NCBI GenBank assembly: GCA_903858685.1
Contig: CAIOJR010000204.1
Span: forward strand, 1-41,241
Origin: an uncultured Caulobacterales bacterium
GTDB taxonomy: Bacteria; Pseudomonadota; Alphaproteobacteria; Caulobacterales; Caulobacteraceae
DNA: 41,241 nucleotides
Reading direction: 5' to 3'
A model generated the notes under the pieces. It was given only the letters and a program-made list of their open reading frames with translations. It was not told the origin of the DNA and searched no databases. Every line of letters begins with the position of its first letter. Position 1 is the stretch's first letter. Positions 15,820 to 23,273 of the stretch are shown here, piece by piece. Position numbers and translations under genes: made by a program.

Positions 15820-16955
15820 GCGCGCAACAGCTCCCGCGAGATGATCACCCGCATGATCTCATTGGTGCCTTCCAGGATCTGGTGCACCCGCAGATCGCGC
15901 ACGATGCGCTCCAGCGGATAGTCGCGCAGATAGCCGTAGCCGCCATGCAGTTGCAGGGCCTGATTGGCCACCTCGAACCCGCCATCGGTCGCAAAGCGCT
16001 TGGCCATGGCGCACAGTCTGGTCGCGTGCGGGTCTTTGCGGTCCAGCGCGTCCGCGGCGTTGCGCACCATCAGGCGGGCGGCCTCCAGCTCAGTCGCCAT
16101 ATCGGCCAGCCGAAACTGCAGGGCCTGAAAATCGGACAGGGGTTTGCCGAACTGCCTGCGCGTTCCCAGATAGTCTTTCGCCGTCTCCAGAGCCAGCCGC
16201 GCGCCGCCGAGCGAGCAGGCGGCGATATTGATGCGCCCGCCGTCCAGCCCCATCATGGCGAAGCGGAAGCCGTCGCCCTCGGCGCCGATGCGGTTCTCCA
16301 CCGGCACGCGCACCTCGTCGAACATGATCTGGGCCGTCGGCTGGCTCTTCCAGCCCATCTTGCGTTCATTGGCGCCGAAGCTTAAGCCCGCCATCTCCTT
16401 TTCCAGCACAAAGGCGGAGACGCCCTTGGCGCCGGGCCCGCCGGTCCGCGCCATGACCACATAGAGGTCGGACACGCCCGCGCCGGAAATAAAGGCCTTG
16501 CCGCCGTTCAGCACATAGTGGTCGCCATCGAGCCTTGCGGTCGTGCGCATGGCCGCCGCATCCGAGCCCGAGCCCGGCTCGGTCAGGCAATAGGAGGCGA
16601 TCAGCTCCATGGTCGTCATCCGCGGCAGATATTTGTGCCGCAGCGCGTCGGCGCCGAACCGGTCGATCATCCAACTCGCCATATTGTGGATAGAGATGAA
16701 GGCGGCGGTGGACACGTCGCCCGCGCTCAGCTCCTCGAAGATCAGGGCCGCATCCAGCCGCCCCAGCCCCGACCCGCCGACCTCTTCATTGACATAGATG
16801 CCCGCAAAGCCAAGCTCGGCGGCCTTGCGCATCACCTCCACGGGGAAATGAGCCTCTTCGTCCCAGCGGGCAGAATGGGGCGCCAGTTCCGCCTGGGCGA
16901 AGCTGCGGGCGGCCTCCTGGATCGCGCGCTGATCGTCGGTCAGGGTGAAGTCCAT
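15816..16955 (-). CDS. Isobutyryl-CoA dehydrogenase (acyl-CoA dehydrogenase family)
   Basis: This 379-aa flavoenzyme has the three acyl-CoA dehydrogenase regions: N-terminal helices ([17 protein letters not shown]), the central beta domain with [14 protein letters not shown] and KAFISGAG, and the C-terminal FAD/tetramer domain with ARRQFG-type RRQFGKPL and [16 protein letters not shown]. The catalytic base is E362 in [10 protein letters not shown]. It would convert isobutyryl-CoA to methacrylyl-CoA, passing electrons to ETF. The operon neighbours (mmsA, HIBCH, mmsB, hydratase) give the specificity assignment. It starts 10 nt after mmsA. Confidence 0.92.
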   Translation of the reverse strand: MDFTLTDDQRAIQEAARSFAQAELAPHSARWDEEAHFPVEVMRKAAELGFAGIYVNEEVGGSGLGRLDAALIFEELSAGDVSTAAFISIHNMASWMIDRFGADALRHKYLPRMTTMELIASYCLTEPGSGSDAAAMRTTARLDGDHYVLNGGKAFISGAGVSDLYVVMARTGGPGAKGVSAFVLEKEMAGLSFGANERKMGWKSQPTAQIMFDEVRVPVENRIGAEGDGFRFAMMGLDGGRINIAACSLGGARLALETAKDYLGTRRQFGKPLSDFQALQFRLADMATELEAARLMVRNAADALDRKDPHATRLCAMAKRFATDGGFEVANQALQLHGGYGYLRDYPLERIVRDLRVHQILEGTNEIMRVIISRELLRA

Positions 16956-16965
16956 CGAGGGCGCC

Positions 16966-18471
16966 TTATTTCATCGTCGGAATGACAAAGGACGAGTCCG
17001 TATGCCCTTCCGACGCTGCGTCAGGCCAGCGCGCTGTGACCGTCTTGATCTTGGTCCAGAACTTCACGCCTTCCATGCCGTGCTGGTTGGTGTCGCCGAA
17101 GGCGGACCGCTTCCAGCCGCCGAACGTGTGATAGGCCACCGGCACGGGGATGGGCACATTGATCCCCACCATGCCCACATCGACCCTTGCGGCGAACTCC
17201 CGCGCCGCACGCCCGTTGCGAGTGAAGATGGCCACGCCATTGCCGTACTGGTGCTTTGAGGGCAACTCCAGCGCCTCTTCGAACGTATCGGCGCGCACCA
17301 TTTGCAGCACAGGCCCGAAGATCTCGTCCTGATAGGACTTCATGCCGGGCTTCACATGGTCAAACAGGCTGGGGCCGATGAAGAAGCCCTTCTCGAAGCC
17401 CTGAAGACGAAAGTCGCGGCCATCGACCACCAGTTCTGCACCCTCGTCCACGCCGGTCTGGATATAGTCGCTGATGCGCTGGCGATGCGCCGCCGAAACC
17501 ACCGGCCCGTACTGGGCGCCCGCATCGGTGGAGACGCCGACGCGCAAGGAGTCGATCTCGGCGATCATGCGCGTGCGCAACGCGTCCGCCGTCTTCTGGC
17601 CCACAGGCACCACCACCGGCAGGGCCATGCAGCGCTCGCCCGCCGAGCCAAACGCCGCCCCCGCCAGATCCTTGACCACCTGATCCATGTCCGCATCGGG
17701 CAGCACAATGCCGTGGTTCTTCGCCCCGCCCATGGCCTGCACCCGCTTGCCGTTCTGGGCGCCGCGCGCATAGACGTAGTTGGCGATGTCGGACGAGCCG
17801 ACAAAGCTGACCGCCCTGATCAGCGGATGATCCAGTATGGCGTCGACCGCGACCTTGTCGCCCTGCACGACGCTCAGGATTCCTTCCGGGGCGCCGGCCT
17901 CCATCATCAGCTCGGCCAGACGCACCGGCACGGAGGGGTCGCGCTCGGACGGCTTCAGAATGAAAGCGTTGCCGCACGCAATCGCCACGCCGAACATCCA
18001 CATGGGGATCATGGCGGGGAAGTTGAACGGGGTTATGCCTGCCACCACGCCCAGGGGCTGGCGCATGGAATAGACGTCGATGCCGGGGCCTGCGCCTTCG
18101 GTATATTCCCCTTTCAGGGCGTGCGGAATGCCGCAGGCGAACTCCACGACCTCCAGACCGCGCTGAATGTCGCCGCGCGAGTCCGCCACGACCTTGCCAT
18201 GCTCGGACGAGAGCAGTTCGGCCAGCTCGCCCATATGGGCTTCAACCAGCCGCTTGAAGTCGAACATGATCCGGGCGCGACGCTGGGGATTGGTGGCGCC
18301 CCAGCCGATCTGCGCCCGGGCGGCCTGTTGCACGGCGGCGTCCAGTTCGTCCGCGGTGGCCAGTTGCACGCGCGCCTGGACCAGACCCGTATTGGGATCG
18401 AAGATATCGCCAAACCGGCCCGAACGGCCCTCGAAGCTCTGGCCGTTCACAAAATGGCGCACATCGCGCAT
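16966..18471 (-). CDS. mmsA: Methylmalonate-semialdehyde dehydrogenase (acylating)
   Basis: This 501-aa CoA-dependent aldehyde dehydrogenase converts methylmalonate semialdehyde to propionyl-CoA and CO2, the last step of valine breakdown, and can also serve the thymine and inositol routes. Key motifs are [39 protein letters not shown] (N252) and the catalytic C281 in [17 protein letters not shown] in place of the usual GQxC is typical of this family. I chose ATG 18471, preceded by GGGAGGA at 18477-18483. The frame runs on to 18570 but that leader would cover the operator and has no family likeness. First gene of the operon. Confidence 0.95.
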   Translation of the reverse strand: MRDVRHFVNGQSFEGRSGRFGDIFDPNTGLVQARVQLATADELDAAVQQAARAQIGWGATNPQRRARIMFDFKRLVEAHMGELAELLSSEHGKVVADSRGDIQRGLEVVEFACGIPHALKGEYTEGAGPGIDVYSMRQPLGVVAGITPFNFPAMIPMWMFGVAIACGNAFILKPSERDPSVPVRLAELMMEAGAPEGILSVVQGDKVAVDAILDHPLIRAVSFVGSSDIANYVYARGAQNGKRVQAMGGAKNHGIVLPDADMDQVVKDLAGAAFGSAGERCMALPVVVPVGQKTADALRTRMIAEIDSLRVGVSTDAGAQYGPVVSAAHRQRISDYIQTGVDEGAELVVDGRDFRLQGFEKGFFIGPSLFDHVKPGMKSYQDEIFGPVLQMVRADTFEEALELPSKHQYGNGVAIFTRNGRAAREFAARVDVGMVGINVPIPVPVAYHTFGGWKRSAFGDTNQHGMEGVKFWTKIKTVTARWPDAASEGHTDSSFVIPTMK

Positions 18472-18476
18472 GGCGA

Positions 18477-18483
18477 TCCTCCC
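18477..18483 (-). promoter_or_regulatory. Ribosome-binding site deciding the mmsA start
   Basis: On the minus strand GGGAGGA sits 5 nt before ATG 18471. It is close to the ideal Shine-Dalgarno sequence and shows that the 99-nt in-frame upstream extension is not translated. Confidence 0.75.
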
Positions 18484-18533
18484 GCAAGCGATTGTTGGCG
18501 CAAGCCTTAGACCGGCGCGCGGCGAAGTGGTAA

Positions 18534-18545
18534 TGCAAAGTTGCA
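18534..18545. promoter_or_regulatory. Candidate LysR-type operator
   Basis: TGCAA-AG-TTGCA is a perfect 5-bp inverted repeat with a 2-nt centre in the 119-nt gap between mmsA (minus) and the LysR gene (plus). A short T-N-A palindrome between a LysR gene and its divergent target is the classical arrangement. No other palindrome this good is in the gap. Confidence 0.4.
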
Positions 18546-18590
18546 AGACATGCTGCTCAAAAATGCACACCCCGCCCGGAGCCGCCGCCC

Positions 18591-19466
18591 ATGTTCGACT
18601 GGGACGATTTTCGACTGTTTCTGGCGGCGGCGCGCGCGGGTTCCTTCACCGGCGCGGCCAAGCGGCTGGGCGTGGACGCCGCCACCGTGGCGCGACGCGT
18701 TTCGCGGCTGGAGACGGCGCTGAAATCCACCCTGTTCGTGCGCAGCGCGGGCGGACTGCACCTGACCTCGTCCGGTGCAAGGCTGGTGGAGGTGGGCGCT
18801 GACGCCGAGGGCGCCATGGCCGCGGCCGAGGCGGTGGGGGAGATGAATACGGTCGGCGGCGTGGTGCGAATCAGCGCCTCTGAAGGCTTCGGATCGGCCA
18901 TCCTCGCCCCCGCCCTGCCCGATCTGCGCCGCCAGAGGCCGGGGCTGCGCATCGAGCTGGCCGCCAGCGCGGGCTTTCTCTCGCCCGGTCGGCGCGAGGT
19001 GGACATGGCTGTGACCCTGAACGCCCCGACCGACGCCCGGCTGAAGGTGGAGCCTCTGACCCCCTATGATCTGGCCCTCTACGCCAGCCCGCAGTATCTG
19101 GCGCAGCGCGGCGCGCCGAGCGCCCTCAGCGATCTGCACGCCCACGAACTGGTCGGCTATGTCGATGATCTGATCTATGCGCCGGAACTGAAATATCTGG
19201 ACGAGATCGCACCCGGCCTGCGCCCTACGCTCGCCTCCTCGTCCATCCGCGCCCAGCGGGAGATGATCAGGTGCGGCGGCGGCATCGGCGTCCTGCCCGC
19301 CTTTCTCAGCCACGGCCTGACCCGCGTCCTGCCCGATCACGTCAAGCTGACCCGCCGCTTCTGGATAAGCGCCCATCAGGACATAGCCAGCGCCGCACGC
19401 CTGCGCGCCGTGCGCACCTGGCTCTTCGCCCTCGTCGCCCAGCGCCTGCCCGACCTGACCCTTTAG
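18591..19466 (+). CDS. LysR family transcriptional regulator
   Basis: This 291-aa DNA-binding protein has the N-terminal winged helix-turn-helix (about residues 3-62: FRLFLAAARAGSFTGAAKRLGVDAATVARRVSRLE) and a C-terminal periplasmic-binding-like effector domain, here of the LysR group that regulates oxidative or amino-acid genes. The start ATG 18591 has a GGAG 9-10 nt upstream. Its position directly opposite mmsA, with a palindrome between them, makes it the probable regulator of the valine operon. Pseudomonas uses an AraC-type MmsR for the same job, so this would be a different regulator family. The effector is not known. Confidence 0.92.
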   Translation: MFDWDDFRLFLAAARAGSFTGAAKRLGVDAATVARRVSRLETALKSTLFVRSAGGLHLTSSGARLVEVGADAEGAMAAAEAVGEMNTVGGVVRISASEGFGSAILAPALPDLRRQRPGLRIELAASAGFLSPGRREVDMAVTLNAPTDARLKVEPLTPYDLALYASPQYLAQRGAPSALSDLHAHELVGYVDDLIYAPELKYLDEIAPGLRPTLASSSIRAQREMIRCGGGIGVLPAFLSHGLTRVLPDHVKLTRRFWISAHQDIASAARLRAVRTWLFALVAQRLPDLTL

Positions 19467-19484
19467 GCGACGCCGACTGCATCG

Positions 19485-19513
19485 TTGAACCCCGCCCCTT
19501 GAGGCGCTATCAG
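19485..19513 (+). promoter_or_regulatory. Probable promoter of tRNA-Arg
   Basis: TTGAAC (19485-19490), a 17-nt spacer and TATCAG (19508-19513) lie about 60 nt before the tRNA. The element has the same 17-nt spacing as the other two tRNA promoters in the window. Confidence 0.5.
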
Positions 19514-19571
19514 TTCCCCGTCGACCGGGCCGCGACGGAATCACACCCCCCACCGCCCCCGACACTCAAGC

Positions 19572-19648
19572 GGCCCGGTAGCTCAGCAGGATAGAGCAGC
19601 GGTTTCCTAAACCGGAGGTCAGGGGTTCGAGTCCCTTCCGGGTCGCCA
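19572..19648 (+). tRNA. tRNA-Arg (anticodon CCT)
   Basis: A 77-nt cloverleaf: acceptor GGCCCGG pairs with CCGGGTC (one G-T pair), D arm TAGCTCAGCAGGATAGAGC, anticodon loop TTCCTAA giving CCT (Arg, reads AGG), T arm GGGGTTCGAGTCCCT, encoded CCA at 19646-19648. The first anticodon-stem pair is G-G, a mismatch. The sequence on its 3' side becomes distinctly AT-richer. Confidence 0.95.
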
Positions 19649-19678
19649 GTGAATTCAAAGCGTTAGAATAGTTTCAGT

Positions 19679-19697
19679 TTGGGCCTTGCAGGCCCAA
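19679..19697 (+). terminator. Hairpin downstream of tRNA-Arg
   Basis: TTGGGCC (19679-19685) pairs perfectly with GGCCCAA (19691-19697) around TTGCA. It is in the right place to end the tRNA transcript, but no T-run follows, so it may be only a processing or structural hairpin. Confidence 0.4.
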
Positions 19698-19820
19698 GGC
19701 CTGCTGCTACTGAGTGATAATAAAAACCACTCATGATTGAAAAATGAGTATAAATTTCGATTTAAGCAGGTTATTGTCCCCCCGCATATGCCAATTTGGT
19801 TGGTGCTTTTGGGGACGAAA

Positions 19821-20270
19821 ATGAAATTGAGAAATTATGCGACGATTATCGCAGTGTGCGCAGGGTTAACAGCGTGCGCGCAAGCCTCCGTAGACGTTCG
19901 ACCCAACTACATACCAGCCACGAATTATGCGGGACTTTCCTGCCCGCAGCTCCGAGACAAATTGGTCGAAATCAAGGACCGCGTTTACAACGTCTCCGGT
20001 CAGCAGGATTACAAACGCAAGGTTGACCAGACGGCGACCGGCGTTGGGTTAGTGCTATTTTGGCCAGCCCTCATAGCCATGCCCTTGACGGCGGATCACA
20101 AGCGCGAACTCGGCGACCTGAAAGGCCAATATGAAGCCTTAGGGAGAGAAGCGGAGCTGAAACAGTGTGGCCCAGGGGAATCGGCGACAGCACCAGCAGC
20201 AGCGCCTCACACCGCCCCGCCACCATCTGACGCTTCTATTGGAAAGGAGCCAATGCAGTCCCCCAAATGA
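19821..20270 (+). CDS. Small lipoprotein, AT-richer than its neighbours
   Basis: The product has 149 residues from ATG 19821, preceded by GGGGA. Residues 1-19 form a lipoprotein signal peptide with lipobox LTAC (C19). The mature part has a conserved-looking NYAGLSCPQLRDKLVEIKDRVYN helix, a short hydrophobic segment (GVGLVLFWPALIAMPL) that could be a membrane hairpin, a KRELGDLKGQYEALGREAEL coiled helix, and a Pro/Ala-rich tail. The architecture resembles small envelope lipoproteins common in phage-like or accessory DNA. The frame is open to 19737 but the lipobox distance favours the later start. It lies 172 nt after tRNA-Arg and could have arrived with an insertion there. Function unknown. 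Confidence 0.75.
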   Translation: MKLRNYATIIAVCAGLTACAQASVDVRPNYIPATNYAGLSCPQLRDKLVEIKDRVYNVSGQQDYKRKVDQTATGVGLVLFWPALIAMPLTADHKRELGDLKGQYEALGREAELKQCGPGESATAPAAAPHTAPPPSDASIGKEPMQSPK

Positions 20271-20369
20271 TCGGCCGACTGGGCGCATTAAAGCGTCCTG
20301 GAACTCGACGTAAGGCGTACCATCGGGCTAGCCGATCTGATGAACGCAGATGTCTGCTGCCTGTCGCAA

Positions 20370-20476
20370 TTCACCTCACAAGGCTCATCTGGACGGGATG
20401 GATCATTTCTCCGGTCCCAGTTGCATAATTCGTCGCTGAATATCTATGCAACCGCGGCCAGATCTTGTGAGGTGAA
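20370..20476. repeat. 107-nt nested inverted-repeat element
   Basis: Four sets of perfectly paired arms nest inside one another: TTCACCTCACAAG (20370-20382) with CTTGTGAGGTGAA (20464-20476); ATCTGG (20387-20392) with CCAGAT (20458-20463); GTTGCATA (20420-20427) with TATGCAAC (20445-20452); ATTC (20428-20431) with GAAT (20438-20441), loop GTCGCT. In all 31 base pairs can form, broken by a 4-nt bulge (GCTC), a larger asymmetric internal loop and a 3-nt bulge (ATC). It lies between two convergent genes, and no T-run follows either arm. It could be a structured RNA, a recombination site or a miniature mobile element with 13-bp terminal inverted repeats. Confidence 0.65.
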
Positions 20477-20519
20477 AATATTACAAGACGCCACGCAGGC
20501 AATTTCTGCATTAGTTCCC

Positions 20520-21023
20520 CTACCCCCTCCCCGCCCCCGCAATCCGGTTCAGCAGTCCCCAGGCCTTCTCGGTCGCGGAGAACAGCAGCACCACTGTGGC
20601 TGACGCCAGCATGTTGCGCGGGTCGGGGCCGTGCAGGGCCAGGGCGGCGGCGGAATAGATCAGCATGCCGAAACCGATCAGGGTCGAGAGGTGGTGGCGG
20701 ATCGCGGTGAGGCGGGATTCGTGGATCGAGGGCTCGCTCGCGGCCTGATAGAGGCGGATCAGGACCCAGCTCGCCCAGCTGCCAGTGACGGACAGGGTCA
20801 CCCAGCCAAAGGTCTCGCGGTTCATGTCGGGATAGAGGGCGAGCAGCGACACCATCAGAACCGCCAGATAGTTCTCAAAGGTCTGGCCCGCCAGCCGGCG
20901 CGAGCCTTCCGGGCCGGGGCTCAAGGCGGCAGCAGCGTTCATCGACAGGGCGACGAACAAGAGCCCCGTCATGGTGGCCGCCGCCGTGCCGATCACGCTG
21001 TAGAACGCAATCCACGCCTGCAT
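20520..21023 (-). CDS. Integral membrane protein, unknown function
   Basis: This 167-aa protein has about four hydrophobic segments (near residues 5-28, 50-65, 75-95 and 112-150). The N-terminal motif AFYSVIGTAAATMTGLLFVALSMN is typical of a widespread uncharacterised family of small bacterial membrane proteins. The start ATG 21023 gives MQAWIAFYS. It is 30 nt downstream of the alpha/beta hydrolase gene on the same strand, so the two are probably cotranscribed. No catalytic residues can be pointed out. Confidence 0.8.
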   Translation of the reverse strand: MQAWIAFYSVIGTAAATMTGLLFVALSMNAAAALSPGPEGSRRLAGQTFENYLAVLMVSLLALYPDMNRETFGWVTLSVTGSWASWVLIRLYQAASEPSIHESRLTAIRHHLSTLIGFGMLIYSAAALALHGPDPRNMLASATVVLLFSATEKAWGLLNRIAGAGRG

Positions 21024-21053
21024 GACGCCCCTCCGCCTCTTTCTGCGCCCCGG

Positions 21054-21947
21054 TCAGACGGCGCGGTCGGCCACGGCGCAGATCGCGTCGATCACAATGG
21101 GCTGGACCGCAGGCGGAATGTCGTGGCCCATGCCGGGGATCTCGATCAGGGTGGCGCCCTTGATATGGGCGGCGGTGTCGCGGCCGCCCTCGACCGGCAC
21201 CAGCGGATCGTCCAGGCCGTGGACCACGGTGGCGGGGGCCGTGACGCTCGCCAGCTTGTCGCGACGATGGGGCGAGGCCAGAATGGCCGCATACTGGCGC
21301 GCAAAGCCCACCGGATAATAGGACCGGTTCACCGTCTCTATCGCCTGCTGGCGCAGTTCGGCCTCGGAATAGGGATAGGCGGGGGAGCCGATGACCCGCG
21401 CGCCGGTGATGGAATGGGCGATATAGCCCTCCAGATCGGTGGTCGGATCGGGCGCACGGGCGGTCAGCCGGGCCGCCGCCTCTGGCCGCGCGGGCGGCAG
21501 GTCATGGTGGCCGGTGGTGGAGAAGATCGAGGTGAGCGACAAGGTGCGATCCGGGTGATCCGCCGCGACCAGCTGGGCAATCATGCCGCCCATGGAGGCG
21601 CCGACAATATGGGCCTTGTCGATCCCAAGCGCGTCCAGCACGCCCACGGCGTCCTGGGCCATGTCGTCCAGCGTATAGGCGGCCTTGGGGAAGCGCCCGG
21701 CCATGCGCTCGCCCACCATGGCGGCGAGATCGGGCGGGCCCGCAGCCTCCAGCTTTTCCGACAGGCCGACATCGCGATTATCGAACCGGATCACGCGAAA
21801 GCCCCGCGCCGCCAGCGCCCCGACAAAATCGGACGACCAGCGGGTGAGCTGGGCGCCCAGCCCCATGATCAGCAACAGAGGCCGGGCGTCGGACGCGCCA
21901 TGCACGTCGTATTCAAGCTCAAGCCCGTTCGCCCTGATCTTCGCCAT
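21054..21947 (-). CDS. Alpha/beta hydrolase
   Basis: This 297-aa protein has a complete alpha/beta-hydrolase core: oxyanion-region strand PLLLIMGLGAQ, RFDNRDVGLS, the nucleophile elbow GASMGG with S118, the acid in VHGLDDPLVP and H275 in PGMGHDIP. It resembles the RdmC/esterase-like group that acts on small esters. I chose ATG 21947 because GGGGGAA lies just upstream; the earlier in-frame ATG (21965) would put that site inside the gene. The substrate cannot be inferred. A membrane-protein gene follows closely. Confidence 0.88.
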   Translation of the reverse strand: MAKIRANGLELEYDVHGASDARPLLLIMGLGAQLTRWSSDFVGALAARGFRVIRFDNRDVGLSEKLEAAGPPDLAAMVGERMAGRFPKAAYTLDDMAQDAVGVLDALGIDKAHIVGASMGGMIAQLVAADHPDRTLSLTSIFSTTGHHDLPPARPEAAARLTARAPDPTTDLEGYIAHSITGARVIGSPAYPYSEAELRQQAIETVNRSYYPVGFARQYAAILASPHRRDKLASVTAPATVVHGLDDPLVPVEGGRDTAAHIKGATLIEIPGMGHDIPPAVQPIVIDAICAVADRAV

Positions 21948-22050
21948 GTGGATTTCCCCCGTCATTGCTGCTGGTCTGTTGGCCGTATCAGACCGGCATT
22001 TTGACGAGGCGTCCAGAGGGACTGATCCGCCCGGCGTGAAAGGCGGCCGC

Positions 22051-22176
22051 CTATCTGGCGTTTGACTTCTTCGCCGGGGCCTTGTCCAGGCCCGCGGGCA
22101 GATTCTTCTGGCTGGGCTGGGAGGCGTTGGCCTTGGGCGCCTTGATCTTTGGGGACTTACCCTTGCTTTCCTTCAT
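22051..22176 (-). CDS. Tiny lysine-rich protein (41 aa)
   Basis: ATG 22174-22176 on the minus strand opens a 41-codon frame: MKESKGKSPKIKAPKANAS then a Gln/Pro/Lys-rich remainder ending KKSNAR. It is basic and of low complexity, without hydrophobic segments, and would be expected to be disordered, perhaps nucleic-acid or partner binding. It overlaps the end of the preceding small gene by 20 nt in another frame, as the third gene of a compact cluster. The composition is unlike a random frame of this GC-rich DNA (11 lysines), which is the main support. The ribosome-binding site is weak. Confidence 0.5.
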   Translation of the reverse strand: MKESKGKSPKIKAPKANASQPSQKNLPAGLDKAPAKKSNAR

Positions 22177-22417
22177 GGGGGAACTTTCTGAGGCTGGAAG
22201 CCACTTTATCCGACGCCGATGGCGACGCCGGTCCGACCTGCGCCAGAAGGGCCAGGCCGCTGTCGCTGATCCGCCAGCCGCTGGGCTGGCGGATGGCCAG
22301 ACCCAGCTCGGTCAGGCTTTGCGCGCGAGAAATATTGATGAAGTCGATGGTCTGGCCGGCGTGCTTGCGTTCCAGGTCGCGAAGCGTGTCCAGCTGAGCG
22401 TCGGTGAGCTTGATCAT
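22157..22417 (-). CDS. Small hypothetical protein (86 aa)
   Basis: ATG 22417 shares its first base with the TGA of the upstream gene (TGATG), a sign of translational coupling; a GTG one codon earlier is also possible. The protein begins MIKLTDAQLDTLRDLERKHA, then FINISRAQSLTELGLA and a WRISDSGLALL strand-helix. This layout recalls a small winged-helix or phage-repressor-like fold, but that is a guess. No membrane segment. It is the middle gene of a cluster of three very small overlapping genes. Confidence 0.65.
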   Translation of the reverse strand: MIKLTDAQLDTLRDLERKHAGQTIDFINISRAQSLTELGLAIRQPSGWRISDSGLALLAQVGPASPSASDKVASSLRKFPHEGKQG

Positions 22418-22662
22418 CACGATGCGCCTCGCGCCGATTTGCGCGAACCTGCCGATTTAGGGTGGCGCTCCAGACGCTTCTGGCGGCGGATGACGGCGGT
22501 GAGCAGGGCGCGCTGCGCTGCGGTCTTCCCATCAGCCGCCAGCTCGACCCTGGCGCCCGTCAGCACCTCGCCCAGATGTCGTCCGCCCAGAGCAAAGCTT
22601 TCAGCTCGAATAGCGCGCTCATCGACCATCTTCGAGCCGATCCATTCCATCAGCCCAAACAT
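22417..22662 (-). CDS. Small hypothetical protein (81 aa)
   Basis: Start ATG 22662 is preceded by GAGGGG. The sequence MFGLMEWIGSKMVDERAIRAESFALGGRHLGEVLTGAR looks like a compact helical protein, followed by a basic tail (RRQKRLERHPKSAGSRKSAR) that could contact nucleic acid. It is the first gene of the three-gene cluster and its stop overlaps the next start by 1 nt. I do not recognise the family. Confidence 0.65.
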   Translation of the reverse strand: MFGLMEWIGSKMVDERAIRAESFALGGRHLGEVLTGARVELAADGKTAAQRALLTAVIRRQKRLERHPKSAGSRKSARGAS

Positions 22663-22811
22663 GATGACCCCTCAATTCCGAAAATCAGCTCACGAAAACG
22701 TCAACGATCTGATATTCACATATAGTATTTGCTGAGCCAATGCGCCCGATTTTATCTGAATATTGCTCGCTGCCGCCAAAAATATTTCACAAACGAACGG
22801 GTGAGCTTGGG

Positions 22812-23075
22812 CTAGATATGGCGCATCAGAAAAGCCGCCATCGCGATCAGGCCTGCCCAGAGCGCTGCGCTGAGGCCGACGACGCACACGATACGCGCCA
22901 GCGCGGGCCAGGGGCGGACAGAACCTTCGGAACTGTCGGCCTTGGACGCGCTGCGGTTCGCGCGGGCGACGGCGATGCGGGCGAGCATGGCCGCGCGGCT
23001 ACGGCGCCGTTCAGACCGTTTCGAGCGGTCTCTATAGTCGAACCCGGAGAGGTTATTGGCGTGTGGAATGGCCAT
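22812..23075 (-). CDS. Small single-pass membrane protein
   Basis: This 87-aa product has a very basic N-terminal half (SGFDYRDRSKRSERRRSRAA) and one C-terminal hydrophobic helix (about residues 59-83). The positive-inside rule puts the basic domain in the cytoplasm and the end of the helix at the membrane. ATG 23075 is preceded by AGGAG at a good distance. It stands divergent from the 272-aa unknown gene. Function unknown. Confidence 0.65.
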   Translation of the reverse strand: MAIPHANNLSGFDYRDRSKRSERRRSRAAMLARIAVARANRSASKADSSEGSVRPWPALARIVCVVGLSAALWAGLIAMAAFLMRHI

Positions 23076-23273
23076 GGCGGACTCCTGTCGCCGGTGGGTG
23101 AGACTATATTTCGCACCCGATTAACGGTCCCATCAGGGCTGCACAGAGGTTTCATCATGTTCGGTTAATGGCGCAAAAGTGGCTGACAGACGCGACTGGA
23201 TTCTCCTGGCGAACACGGGGATACATCCGTCCGCCCGACAGCCGTAACCCATGGCGATAGCTGGAAAGAGACC

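Noticed and set aside
12745-15921. Very long open frame (over 1000 codons) on the plus strand
   Set aside because: It is antisense to mmsB, the 3-hydroxyisobutyryl-CoA hydrolase and the hydratase genes, which have clear catalytic motifs. Its translation is Gly/Arg/His/Gln-rich with no domains, as expected of an antisense frame in GC-rich DNA.
17302-18510. 402-codon open frame on the plus strand
   Set aside because: It is the antisense shadow of mmsA, rich in His, Gly and Arg.
18472-18570. N-terminal extension of mmsA by 33 codons
   Set aside because: It has no likeness to the family, contains the putative operator, and the perfect ribosome-binding site at 18477-18483 lies inside it.
20370-20476. 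Integron attC site
   Set aside because: The ends do not carry the RYYYAAC/GTTRRRY core motifs and there is no integrase or cassette array.
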